A stretch of 64,000 nucleotides of DNA from the NCBI RefSeq assembly GCF_036325985.1, contig NZ_JAUHLI010000014.1, positions 1 through 64,000 of the forward strand, written 5' to 3'. The position numbers were made by a program, and so were the translations under genes. This document shows, piece after piece, positions 42,918-51,969 of the stretch. Each line of letters opens with the position of its first letter. Positions within the stretch are counted from its first letter, which is position 1. The notes under the pieces are model-generated. The model ran no database searches and was not told the DNA's origin. It saw nothing but the letters and a program-made list of their open reading frames with translations. Origin of the DNA: Alkalimonas cellulosilytica (GTDB taxonomy: Bacteria; Pseudomonadota; Gammaproteobacteria; Enterobacterales; Alteromonadaceae).

Positions 42918-43016
42918 ATCTAACGCCCCAAGCAGGGTAATAACACTTAGGATAAAATACGGAACGAAGTGACGGGAGCCTAAGTGTTAGTGTCCCGCTG
43001 ACTTGGTTTGTTATGA
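42918..43016 (-). repeat. attC-like site between two cassettes
   Basis: 99 bases. On the minus strand it starts TCATAACAAACCAAG, contains CAGCGGG, and ends CCCTGCTTGG then GCGTTAGAT. GTTAGAT is a perfect GTTRRRY core and its complement ATCTAAC a perfect RYYYAAC. CCAAG/CTTGG and GCGGG/CCCTG arms pair with unpaired bases as in attC. The centre has ACACTTAGG/CCTAAGTGT. Stop codon TAA of gene 43011-43361 lies in the inverse core. Confidence 0.85.
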
Positions 43017-43361
43017 GCTGCGCTCGGTTTTTATTAAAAGTGCGATTGCTGTAAAAACGTGAAAAAACAGCCCTAATAAAAACCACCCAAACGCACTTCG
43101 CCCAGTTGTTTTTGCCCACCATGCACAGAAAAAGGCAAATAATACGATAGCAAGGCCATTCCTATTTATAGCCTCTTGTAACTTTGAAACGGCTGTCTCT
43201 GTATTGGTTTGCGCATATTCCAAACTTCTAACTTTTGACTGTAGAGTACTAATTGTTCGCTCTAATTCTGAAATAGTTGGTTGTGCTACTGTCTCTGATG
43301 CCAGAGCAGCATATTGAAAACCGAAAATAATAAAAACAAAGGCTAAGAACCTCCTTTTCAT
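43011..43361 (-). CDS. Cassette-encoded membrane protein with coiled coil
   Basis: 116 residues from ATG 43361, with AGGAG ten bases upstream. A signal-like segment (FLAFVFIIFGFQYAALA) is followed by a coiled coil (ISELERTISTLQSKVRSLEYAQTNTETAVSKLQEAI) and two hydrophobic segments (LAIVLFAFFCAWWA; FGWFLLGLFFHVFTAIALLI). A+T-rich. I recognise no family. It is the first cassette of the array nearest purL, with a core-like GTTAGTT at 43416-43422 (minus strand) 55 bases upstream of its start. Confidence 0.7.
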   Translation of the reverse strand: MKRRFLAFVFIIFGFQYAALASETVAQPTISELERTISTLQSKVRSLEYAQTNTETAVSKLQEAINRNGLAIVLFAFFCAWWAKTTGRSAFGWFLLGLFFHVFTAIALLIKTERSS

Positions 43362-43658
43362 TGCATTAAATCTCCTATTGCACATAACTTTATTTTAAAT
43401 TTCTCCAATCTATCGAACTAACGCATCCTAATCAACAATTTAATTACACTTGCTGCTGTTAAGGAATACAGTGTTTTTGTGGTGTACTTAATGTTGCCAA
43501 GTCGGCAATAGACAACGACGACAAAAGAGACGCGCGAAGTCGGCTGCTTGTATTGCGTCGCCAAATCCCGCCCCAGTTGCCGCTCTATCCCTAGACAGCA
43601 AATTTCTTTATAATAGCGCGCTCAAATTCCTCGTCGTTCAACCAACGGAAAAAAGCCT
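43362..43658. other. Region between cassette array and purL
   Basis: About 300 bases without a gene. It holds AACTAAC at 43416-43422 (GCGTTAGTT on the minus strand), which looks like the 5' boundary core site of the array, but no pairing arm typical of attC lies on its right and no integrase or clear attI is present. Near purL a good -10 TATAAT lies at 43609-43614, without a strong -35, and is probably the purL promoter. Confidence 0.45.
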
Positions 43659-46600
43659 ATGTTGATCCTGCGTGGTGCACCTGCACTGTCAGACTTTCGA
43701 ATCCGCAAACTGATGGACCAATGCCAGCGTCTGGCGCTGCCGGTTACGGAAATTTACGCTGAGTTTATGCACTTTGCCGAGCTAAGTGCCGCTTTGACTG
43801 CAGAACAGCAGCACACGCTGGAGCAACTGCTGACTTATGGCCCGGCACTGGCCAGTCATGCCCCGCAGGGCTTGATGCTGTTGGTGACACCACGGCCGGG
43901 TACTATTTCGCCCTGGTCGTCGAAAGCGACTGACATTGCCCACAATTGTGGCTTGTCGTCGGTGGTGCGGTTGGAGCGGGGCGTTGCTTACTATGTGCAG
44001 TGCAGCGAAACCCTGACCATCAGCCAGCAGGACGCATTAAAAGCCCTGCTGCACGACCGGATGATGGAAGCGGTGTTTGATAGCCTGGAAGCGGCCGAGC
44101 AATTGTTCCTGCACGGCGAGCCGGCACCGCTCAGCTCGGTGGATATTCTGGCCGGTGGCCGCGAAGCCCTGGTCGAGGCGAACAGCAGCATGGGACTGGC
44201 TCTGGCCGACGATGAAATCGATTATCTGGTCAGCAACTTCCAACAGCTGGGCCGCAACCCGAACGACATTGAACTCTACATGTTTGCTCAGGCCAACTCC
44301 GAGCATTGCCGGCATAAAATTTTCAATGCCGACTGGACCATCGACGGCCAGCAGCAACCCAAGTCGCTGTTCAAGATGATCAAAAACACCTTTGAGCAGA
44401 CACCGGATTACGTGCTGTCGGCTTACAAAGACAATGCTGCGGTGATGATTGGCTCGGAAGCCGGCCGCTTCTTCCCGGATGCGACCACCCAGGAATACAA
44501 CTACCATCACGAGCCGATCCACATTCTGATGAAGGTGGAAACCCACAACCACCCAACCGCCATTTCTCCATACCCGGGCGCGGCCACCGGCTCTGGTGGC
44601 GAAATCCGCGACGAAGGCGCGACCGGTGTCGGTGCCAAGCCCAAAGCCGGCCTGGTTGGTTTTTCGGTATCGAACTTGCGGATCCCGGGCTTTGAACAGC
44701 CGTGGGAAACCGATTTTGGCAAGCCAAGCCGCATTGTCAATGCGATGGACATTATGCTGGAAGGCCCCTTGGGCGGCGCTGCCTTTAACAACGAATTTGG
44801 CCGGCCGAATCTGGTGGGTTATTTCCGTACCTACGAGCAACAGGTCAACAGCCACAACGGCGTGGAAGTGCGCGGTTACCACAAGCCGATTATGCTGGCC
44901 GGTGGTCTTGGCAATATCCGTGAAGATCATGTGCAAAAAGGCGAGATGAAACCAGGCTCCAAGCTGGTGGTGCTGGGTGGCCCGGCGATGAACATCGGTC
45001 TGGGCGGCGGTGCTGCTTCTTCGGTGGCGTCCGGTCAGTCGGCGGAAGATTTGGATTTTGCTTCGGTGCAACGGGAAAACCCGGAAATCGAACGCCGTTG
45101 TCAGGAAGTGATCGACCGCTGCTGGCAGCTGGGCGATGCCAACCCGATTTGCTTTATCCACGATGTCGGTGCCGGTGGTTTGTCCAACGCCTTCCCGGAG
45201 CTAGTCAATGATGGCGGCGTCGGTGGCCGTTTTGAGCTGCGCAAAGTACCGAACGATGAGCCGGGCATGTCGCCACTGCAAATCTGGTGCAACGAGTCGC
45301 AGGAACGCTATGTAATGGCGATCCCGCCAGAGCGCCTGGCGGTGTTTGAAGACATTTGCCGCCGCGAGCGCGCCCCCTATGCGGTGGTGGGTGAAGCCAC
45401 CGCCGAGCAGCATCTGGTGCTGTCGGATCAGCATTTTGGCAACACGCCAATTGATTTACCGCTCAATGTATTACTGGGTAAAGCGCCGAAGATGCACCGC
45501 GACGTTGCAAGCAGCCAGACGGCCGGCGAGCCGTTGCAGCTTGATAGCGTGACTGTGGCCGATGCCACCGAGCGGCTGCTGCGCTTACCGACCATTGCTG
45601 AGAAAACCTTCCTGATCACCATTGGCGATCGCTCTGTGACCGGTTTAGTGGCGCGCGATCAAATGGTCGGTCCCTGGCAGGTGCCGGTCGCCAACTGTGC
45701 GGTCACGGCAGCCTCGTACGACAGCTACCACGGCGAAGCCATGTCGATGGGCGAGCGCACCCCGCTGGCTTTGCTGGATTTTGCCGCCTCTGCCCGGATG
45801 GCGGTGGCCGAAGCCATCACCAACATTGCCGCCACCGATATCGGTGAACTGAAACGGATTAAACTCTCCGCCAACTGGATGGCCGCCGCCGGTCACCCGG
45901 GCGAAGATGCCGGCCTGTACCAGGCGGTCAAAGCCATCGGTGAAGAGCTGTGTCCGGCGCTTGGCCTGACCATACCAGTGGGGAAAGACTCGATGTCGAT
46001 GAAAACCCAGTGGCAACAAGATGGCGAGCAAAAAGCCGTTACTTCGCCATTGTCCCTGGTGATCACCGCCTTTGGCCGGGTAGAAGATATTCGCAAAACC
46101 GTGACGCCACAGCTGCGCACCGACTGCGGTGACAGCAGCCTGTTGCTGATTGATTTGGGCCAGGGCCAAAACCGCCTGGGTGCCTCCTGTCTGGCTCAGG
46201 TGTACCAGCAATTGGGGCAGGAAGTGCCGGATCTGGCGTCGCCAGAGCTGCTGCAACACTTCTTTGATGCGATGCAGCAACTGGTGCGTGAGCAGCAAAT
46301 TCTGGCTTACCACGACCGCTCCGACGGTGGTTTGTTGCTGACACTGGCCGAAATGGCCTTTGCCGGTAAGGCTGGCTTTGACGTTGATATCGCCGCGCTG
46401 GGTCAGAATGACTTGGCGGTGCTGTTTAGTGAAGAGCTGGGCGCTGTGCTGCAAGTCAGCAACGACAAGCTGGCGCATGTGCAGCAAGTATTAGCGGATC
46501 ATCAGCTGGCGGCCTGTAGCCATCTGCTGGGGAGCGTCAGCAACAGCGATGACATTCTGGTGCGTCGTGGCGATGCCCTGGTGTATCAGCAAAGCCGGAC

Positions 46601-47552
46601 CAAGCTGCGCTGCATCTGGGCCGAAACCACCTATCAGATGCAGGCGATGCGGGACAATCCGGATTGCGCGGAGCAGGAATTCGCTGCCAAAGCCGATCAG
46701 GCCGATCCTGGCCTTAATACCCGCCTAACCTTTGATCTGAATGCCGATATTGCCGCACCTTACATTGCCAAAGGCGCTGCGCCTAAAGTCGCGATTCTGC
46801 GCGAGCAGGGCGTCAACTCGCATCAGGAAATGGCCGCGGCCTTTAACCGGGCTGGGTTTAGCGCCATCGATGTGCATATGAGCGACATTCTGGCTGGCCG
46901 GCGTCAATTGAGCGACTTCGATGGCCTGGTGGCCTGTGGCGGTTTCTCCTACGGCGATGTATTGGGCGCCGGTGAAGGCTGGGCCAAGTCCATTTTGTTC
47001 AATGCGCAGGCGCGCGATCAGTTCGCGGCTTTCTTTCAACGTGACAATACCTTCTCGCTTGGGGTGTGCAACGGCTGTCAGATGATGTCGAACCTGAAAA
47101 GCCTGATCCCGGGCGCCGAGCTGTGGCCCCACTTTGTGCGCAACAAGTCCGAGCGCTTTGAAGCACGCTTTAGCCTGGTGGAAGTGCAGGAAACGCCATC
47201 GCTGTTCTTTAGCGGTATGGCCGGTTCCCGCATGCCGATTGCCGTCTCGCACGGCGAGGGCCATGCCGAATTTGCCAATCAGCAAGCCTTTGCTGCCGCC
47301 AACGACAGTGGCACCGTAGCGCTGCGCTATCTGGACAACTTCGGCCGTGTGACTGAGCAGTACCCAGCCAACCCGAATGGCTCACCGGCCGGTATTACCG
47401 CTTTAACCAGCCGTGATGGCCGCGCCACCATTATGATGCCGCACCCGGAGCGGGTATTCCGCACCGTGGCCAACTCCTGGCATCCGGATGACTGGCAGGA
47501 AGACAGCCCCTGGATGCGGATGTTCCGCAACGCCCGGGTTTGGTTGGGCTAA
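43659..47552 (+). CDS. purL: Phosphoribosylformylglycinamidine synthase
   Basis: Large single-chain FGAM synthase of purine biosynthesis (FGAR to FGAM with glutamine and ATP). 1297 residues, as in E. coli (1295). N-terminal linker domain; synthetase domain with HNHPTAISPYPGAATGSGGEIRDEG; C-terminal glutaminase with nucleophile Cys in LGVCNGCQMMSNL and the His-Glu pair in MMPHPERVFRT. The ribosome site is weak. It ends in a strong terminator. Its usual neighbours have been displaced by the accessory region on the upstream side. Confidence 0.98.
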   Translation: MLILRGAPALSDFRIRKLMDQCQRLALPVTEIYAEFMHFAELSAALTAEQQHTLEQLLTYGPALASHAPQGLMLLVTPRPGTISPWSSKATDIAHNCGLSSVVRLERGVAYYVQCSETLTISQQDALKALLHDRMMEAVFDSLEAAEQLFLHGEPAPLSSVDILAGGREALVEANSSMGLALADDEIDYLVSNFQQLGRNPNDIELYMFAQANSEHCRHKIFNADWTIDGQQQPKSLFKMIKNTFEQTPDYVLSAYKDNAAVMIGSEAGRFFPDATTQEYNYHHEPIHILMKVETHNHPTAISPYPGAATGSGGEIRDEGATGVGAKPKAGLVGFSVSNLRIPGFEQPWETDFGKPSRIVNAMDIMLEGPLGGAAFNNEFGRPNLVGYFRTYEQQVNSHNGVEVRGYHKPIMLAGGLGNIREDHVQKGEMKPGSKLVVLGGPAMNIGLGGGAASSVASGQSAEDLDFASVQRENPEIERRCQEVIDRCWQLGDANPICFIHDVGAGGLSNAFPELVNDGGVGGRFELRKVPNDEPGMSPLQIWCNESQERYVMAIPPERLAVFEDICRRERAPYAVVGEATAEQHLVLSDQHFGNTPIDLPLNVLLGKAPKMHRDVASSQTAGEPLQLDSVTVADATERLLRLPTIAEKTFLITIGDRSVTGLVARDQMVGPWQVPVANCAVTAASYDSYHGEAMSMGERTPLALLDFAASARMAVAEAITNIAATDIGELKRIKLSANWMAAAGHPGEDAGLYQAVKAIGEELCPALGLTIPVGKDSMSMKTQWQQDGEQKAVTSPLSLVITAFGRVEDIRKTVTPQLRTDCGDSSLLLIDLGQGQNRLGASCLAQVYQQLGQEVPDLASPELLQHFFDAMQQLVREQQILAYHDRSDGGLLLTLAEMAFAGKAGFDVDIAALGQNDLAVLFSEELGAVLQVSNDKLAHVQQVLADHQLAACSHLLGSVSNSDDILVRRGDALVYQQSRTKLRCIWAETTYQMQAMRDNPDCAEQEFAAKADQADPGLNTRLTFDLNADIAAPYIAKGAAPKVAILREQGVNSHQEMAAAFNRAGFSAIDVHMSDILAGRRQLSDFDGLVACGGFSYGDVLGAGEGWAKSILFNAQARDQFAAFFQRDNTFSLGVCNGCQMMSNLKSLIPGAELWPHFVRNKSERFEARFSLVEVQETPSLFFSGMAGSRMPIAVSHGEGHAEFANQQAFAAANDSGTVALRYLDNFGRVTEQYPANPNGSPAGITALTSRDGRATIMMPHPERVFRTVANSWHPDDWQEDSPWMRMFRNARVWLG

Positions 47553-47563
47553 TGCTGTGATTG

Positions 47564-47588
47564 AAAACCCGCGCTGGCGCGGGTTTTT
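47564..47588 (+). terminator. Rho-independent terminator of purL
   Basis: AAAACCCGCG and CGCGGGTTTT pair around a CTGG loop, followed by five T residues; it starts 12 bases past the stop. Confidence 0.92.
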
Positions 47589-47610
47589 GCTATTTGGGGG
47601 GAGTCAAACC

Positions 47611-47967
47611 ATGCAACGGATAGGTTGGGTGTTACGCACAGTGCTGCTGTTGCTGCCAGTGCTGTGGCTGCTCAGCAGTTGCAGTGATGCGGTGCTGGAA
47701 GTGCCGATAGCCAAGCTGGTGGCAGAGCCCGAACGCTTTCATGGCCATGTGGTGGTGATCACCGGTCAGGTGCGCTCCTTTGATGAGCCCAGGCATTATT
47801 GGCTGGAAGACGATGCACATCGCAGGGTGGGCATTCACCCGGAAACCCTGGTACAGGATTTGGTCGGGCAGCAGGTTCGGGTTCGGGGCCGCTTTACTGC
47901 CAGCCCCAAGGAAGGCCGCCGGATCCAGGTGCATCAATTGATCCGGCTGCCTGAGCAGAGTGACTAA
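47611..47967 (+). CDS. Small OB-fold-like lipoprotein
   Basis: 118 residues from ATG 47611, with GGGGGGAG upstream. The hydrophobic signal ends in the lipobox LSSC. The mature part (VPIAKLVAEPERFHGHVVVITGQVRSFDEPRHYWLEDD...VRVRGRFTASPKEGRRIQVHQLIRL) has the alternating strands and GxV...GxF pattern of an OB fold, similar to small nucleic-acid-binding or DUF4131-like lipoproteins. No function is assigned. Convergent with the chitin operon. Confidence 0.7.
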   Translation: MQRIGWVLRTVLLLLPVLWLLSSCSDAVLEVPIAKLVAEPERFHGHVVVITGQVRSFDEPRHYWLEDDAHRRVGIHPETLVQDLVGQQVRVRGRFTASPKEGRRIQVHQLIRLPEQSD

Positions 47968-47977
47968 AAAACGCGGC

Positions 47978-49198
47978 TTAGAAAGCGCAGATCTCGGTCC
48001 AGCTTTCGTCCGAGCCCGGTACCGACTGAGTCCACCAGTTGGCGCGGTACAGCACCTGCTGGTGTTGCATCAGATCGCCAGACGCTGCATGGCTGGGGTT
48101 ACCCGCCCAATCATTTTGTGGCCAGTTCGGATAGGCCGGAGCCGTGGCCGGATCATGACCCTGGCAGTCATCCGGCACCGGGTTGGTTTCACCGGCCCGA
48201 ATATCCAGATTCACAAAGTAGCTGTTATCCGATAAATAGAAACGATTGCTGGCTAAATCCGGGCTAAGCTGCACGCTGTTGTTGCTGAGCACCCCAATCT
48301 GGATCAGCGAGCCGTGCTGGGCATTGACCTGATTGGCGATATCAAAGGCCCACTGCTGCGGCAACTGGGCGGCATTGATGGTCCAGCTTTGGTCCAGCAA
48401 TTCCTGACCCTGGCTGTCAAACACCCGCAGCTGGGCGCTGTCGCCTGCCGCCACCGGGATTTGCAAATCAACAAAGGCACCTTTATCAAACCAGCTTGGC
48501 GGTGGCTCGACCGGATCGGTGCCGCCACCACTGCCGGTAAAGACCAAATCCGAGCAGTTGTAAAACCCTTCACCGACCACATCGTTGCGCTGCCAGCGGG
48601 TATAGAGAATAGCCGGTCCACTTCTACCGGCCGGTAATGGTACATCAAACAGGTAATAGCCGGCTTCAGCCGGCGTATTGCCTGTCTCATAAATCAAGTC
48701 TAAGTCTTCCCAATGCAGCGGACGGGCCGCCGGATCAATGCCGGGCTTGGTCAGGTAAAACTGCCAAAAACTCGGGTTGTGCGGGGTTGTGGCGCGAAAG
48801 CGTACCGGCAACACCGGGGTTTGAGCCAGATTGATTTCGGTTTTTTGCCAGTGACTGGAGGCGATATTCATGCCGGCTTTGCGATCATCATTCGCCGCGC
48901 ACAAAGTGCCATTTGGAATGGCGGCCCGTACTGCGGCCATATTGTGGTAATCGCGGATATTGATGGCAAATTCATGGTGCTGGGTGTACATGTAACCGCC
49001 GGATTGCTGAAAAGCGGCGCGACAAGCCAGGTTGGATACACCGGAGCCATCGGCCGGCCACCAGTAGCCGCCATCTTCTTTGCAGATTTGCTGACGGGCC
49101 TTGGGGTATTCGACGTAGCCGTGCGCCAGCAAGGCCGGGCTGGCCAGCAAGGTGGCAATGGCCAGCAGTCGCCGGGAATGGGTGATGACATGGTTCAT
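47978..49198 (-). CDS. Chitin-active lytic polysaccharide monooxygenase (AA10) with CBM5/12
   Basis: 406 residues from ATG 49198 (AAGGAG upstream). Signal cleavage LLA-H gives a mature N-terminal His, required for the copper His brace. The second brace His is in TTPHNPSFWQFYLTKP, mature residue about 115 (CBP21 has 114). A middle GbpA-like domain follows, and then a CBM5/12 chitin-binding domain (PNWPQNDWAGNPSHAASGD...YRANWWTQSVPGSDESWT). Oxidatively cleaves crystalline chitin. Third gene of the minus-strand chitinase operon, so it helps the two GH18 enzymes. Confidence 0.93.
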   Translation of the reverse strand: MNHVITHSRRLLAIATLLASPALLAHGYVEYPKARQQICKEDGGYWWPADGSGVSNLACRAAFQQSGGYMYTQHHEFAINIRDYHNMAAVRAAIPNGTLCAANDDRKAGMNIASSHWQKTEINLAQTPVLPVRFRATTPHNPSFWQFYLTKPGIDPAARPLHWEDLDLIYETGNTPAEAGYYLFDVPLPAGRSGPAILYTRWQRNDVVGEGFYNCSDLVFTGSGGGTDPVEPPPSWFDKGAFVDLQIPVAAGDSAQLRVFDSQGQELLDQSWTINAAQLPQQWAFDIANQVNAQHGSLIQIGVLSNNSVQLSPDLASNRFYLSDNSYFVNLDIRAGETNPVPDDCQGHDPATAPAYPNWPQNDWAGNPSHAASGDLMQHQQVLYRANWWTQSVPGSDESWTEICAF

Positions 49199-49258
49199 GG
49201 AGTGTCTCCTTATGGTTGTTATGCGGGGCCAGGCCCCGCTGTTGGTTTTGTGCAGCAC

Positions 49259-51904
49259 TTAGAGGCTGCAGATCAGGGTCCAGCTACCATCAGAGCCAGG
49301 TTGTGAGTTGGTCCACCAGTTGGCCCGGTAGACACTGCCCTGATACGACAGGTGATCACCACCCAGCGCATGGCTTGGATTGCCGGCCCAGTCGGTCTGC
49401 GGCCATTGCGGCCAGGGGTGGATAGGGCTGATGCCACCACAGCCTTCACCCGGGCCGCCATTGCCCGGATCGCCAGGCAATTCGGTCAGCTGCGGCAGCT
49501 GCGGGTATTCCTGGCTAAAGGCGTAGGACTCTCCGGCCAGTTCAATGCGCCAGCCGGTTGGGGTAGGCATTGGCAGCTGGTAATTCAGCGTCAGCTCCAG
49601 ACTTTCTCCGGGAGCCAGAGCCAGATAGCCAGGCAGACTGAACTCGGCCCGATGGAAGGGGTGCTGCAAGCCACCAATGTTGTTGCCACTGGCATTGCGG
49701 CCACTGTCGATGACGCTTAAGCCAAAACCACTTTGATCGCTTAAACTATCCGGAATAGCGGTGGGCACCGAAAAGCTGATGGCACTGCCGCCGGGAATGG
49801 TCAAGGCACTGTGATTGGTTAGCGTCAGGGTGGGGTTGATGGGAAAGTTCTGATCGCCCAGTTTAAAGTTATCGATGGTAAAGCGCAGATCGATGGCCTG
49901 CCCAGACAACGGCAGCCCGGAGCGCAAATGACCATAAGCAGGGGCCGATTGGAAACTGTGGTAGAAAATCGAGGTCAGGGTATCGCCAAAGAAATACTCG
50001 CCGCGATCGCTGTGCCAGCTGTAATCACCGGCCAGTTCCCAGAACATCACGCCACCAATCTGCTGATCAATCACGTACTGCGCTTTGGTGGCTATGCTGA
50101 GTTCGTCTTCAATCGATAAGAAGACCTTTTTCTCGTTATTCCACAGCCAGGGTGCCACTGCGACCGGCTCGTAGTGATGCTGGTAGCTGCCAATCAGCTG
50201 GTGTGCCGGGTTGCTGGCCGGATCCAGCCCATAATCCTCCAGGTAGGAGCCGACAATGCCTTGCTGCAGGTTGCGTAAATGCCACAAGGGGTTGGAACCG
50301 GCCGGGATTTCCTGGCCCTGGGTATCCAGATCGTGCCAGAGGTTATCAATGCCGACGGCGCCATCGCCACAGCGGCTGACGGTGCTGCCACCGGTGCCCG
50401 GTGGGCATTGGCTTTGATCGGGTAAGGATGCCGTGCCCCAGAGGCCATGATGACCGCCTTGCACCCGTTGCCAGCCGCGGCTGTAGTAGGGGATACCAAT
50501 GTTGATCCGACCCGCCGGCAGGGCGCCTCGGTAGTAATGGAAGGCCCAGTCGGTGTTCAGGTAACCCAGTTGTTGGTACTGAGCGGCACTGTAGTAATTC
50601 CAGGCCACCAACTCAGCATCTTCACCGGTATCAAACAAGGCGGCATTGGGGCCGACAAACTGATTCCAGGAGCCATGCAGGTCGTAGCTCATCACATTGA
50701 TAAAATCGAGGTATTGTAAGGCATCAAACACCTCCATACCGCGCAGCAGATAGGCCGAAGACGGTACCGCCATAGTCAGTTGGTAATGCACGCCATCTTC
50801 GACACTGGCTGCATCCAGGTACTGGCGCAGCACCCGCATCAACTCGACAAAGGAGGCATTTAAGGCACCGCGTAGTGGGTTGGCGATGTGAAAGTCATCC
50901 GGATTGCCGGCGTCTGTCATGCTGGTCGGGTACTCGTAGTCGATGTCGAGGCCGTCGAACTGGTACTGACGTAAAAACTCAACCGCCGACTCGGCAAAGG
51001 TATGGATCCCAGCGTGATTGATGCTGCCGTCCGGGTTGGTGGTCATGCTGTAAAAGCCACCACTGGCAATGCGATCGCCATTGGCATCAAAGTAACCACC
51101 GGTTTCGGCCCAGCCACCGACCGCAATCAGCGTTTTGACATGGGGGTGTTCGGCTTTGTAGCGGTTCAGCAGATTGAAATGGCCCTGATAGGGCAGGTTC
51201 GGATCCAGCTCGGCGCCCGGTACATCCGGCCAGCTCATACCGGTCGAGCTGTTGTTCGGATCGGTGACATCGCCAACTGAGATGCGATGGTTGCTGTCGA
51301 CATGGGCAAAGGCGTAGTTAATATGGGTTATCTTTGACCAGGGGATATCGGAGGCCAGATAAGCCGGCTGGTCGTTTTTGCCATGACGCCAGCTGGTAAA
51401 ATAGCCAATAATGCGCCGTGGGTGATCCGGGCTGATGATCTCGATGCCGAGTTCGTCGTAGATGCTGCAGTAGGGCACCTCCAGCCCGGGGGTTTGGTAA
51501 AGACCATCTGGCCGGCAGGGGGTATCGCCTGGATGAGGCTCTACCGGATCCACCGGGTCAACTGGGTCTACTGGGTCGACCGGGTCTACCGGATCAACGG
51601 GGTCCACCGGGTCAACTGGGTCAACTGGATCAACCGGGTCAACGGGATCCACAGGATCGACCGGGTCACTGCCCTCGCACTGTCCCAGGGCCGTCCACTC
51701 TTGCCAGGGACCGGAATGCTCCAACGGGCTCTGGTCCTGGGTCCACCAATTGGCACGAAAGGCTTGTTGCTGTTGCTGTACTTCACTGCCAGTGGTGTAT
51801 GCTTGTTCTGGTTGCCACTCAGGCAGGTTGCTGCAGTCGTAAGCCAGCAGCGGGGCGCTTAGCAAAGCGGCGACGCTGCATAGCGCAAAAGGAATGCTTT
51901 TCAT
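49259..51904 (-). CDS. GH18 chitinase with CBM5/12 domains at both ends
   Basis: 881 residues from ATG 51904, with a signal peptide (MKSIPFALCSVAALLSAPLLA). Order: N-terminal CBM5/12 (LPEWQPEQAYTTGSEV...FRANWWTQDQSP), a roughly 13-unit DPV repeat linker (around residues 90-130), a GH18 TIM barrel with catalytic Glu about 324 in DGLDIDYEYP, an Ig-like domain, and a C-terminal CBM5/12 (WPQTDWAGNPSHALGGD). Hydrolyses chitin outside the cell, presumably processively. Between the other chitinase and the LPMO gene, with gaps of about 60 bases. Confidence 0.95.
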   Translation of the reverse strand: MKSIPFALCSVAALLSAPLLAYDCSNLPEWQPEQAYTTGSEVQQQQQAFRANWWTQDQSPLEHSGPWQEWTALGQCEGSDPVDPVDPVDPVDPVDPVDPVDPVDPVDPVDPVDPVDPVDPVEPHPGDTPCRPDGLYQTPGLEVPYCSIYDELGIEIISPDHPRRIIGYFTSWRHGKNDQPAYLASDIPWSKITHINYAFAHVDSNHRISVGDVTDPNNSSTGMSWPDVPGAELDPNLPYQGHFNLLNRYKAEHPHVKTLIAVGGWAETGGYFDANGDRIASGGFYSMTTNPDGSINHAGIHTFAESAVEFLRQYQFDGLDIDYEYPTSMTDAGNPDDFHIANPLRGALNASFVELMRVLRQYLDAASVEDGVHYQLTMAVPSSAYLLRGMEVFDALQYLDFINVMSYDLHGSWNQFVGPNAALFDTGEDAELVAWNYYSAAQYQQLGYLNTDWAFHYYRGALPAGRINIGIPYYSRGWQRVQGGHHGLWGTASLPDQSQCPPGTGGSTVSRCGDGAVGIDNLWHDLDTQGQEIPAGSNPLWHLRNLQQGIVGSYLEDYGLDPASNPAHQLIGSYQHHYEPVAVAPWLWNNEKKVFLSIEDELSIATKAQYVIDQQIGGVMFWELAGDYSWHSDRGEYFFGDTLTSIFYHSFQSAPAYGHLRSGLPLSGQAIDLRFTIDNFKLGDQNFPINPTLTLTNHSALTIPGGSAISFSVPTAIPDSLSDQSGFGLSVIDSGRNASGNNIGGLQHPFHRAEFSLPGYLALAPGESLELTLNYQLPMPTPTGWRIELAGESYAFSQEYPQLPQLTELPGDPGNGGPGEGCGGISPIHPWPQWPQTDWAGNPSHALGGDHLSYQGSVYRANWWTNSQPGSDGSWTLICSL

Positions 51905-51969
51905 TGTTTTCGTCTCAGTCATGAATTGAAGATCGGCCCACAGAGGCTGCGGGCCGGGTTCATCGATTG

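Noticed and set aside
44037..45161. 374-codon open frame on the minus strand inside purL
   Set aside because: It is antisense to the conserved synthetase core of purL, has no ribosome site and shows no recognisable domain; long antisense frames are expected in G+C-rich genes.
45645..46487. 280-codon antisense frame in purL
   Set aside because: A mirrored-codon shadow of the purL synthetase domain with no independent support.
51540..51670. Short regular repeats resembling a CRISPR-like array
   Set aside because: The nine-base periodicity encodes the Asp-Pro-Val linker of the chitinase; there are no spacers.
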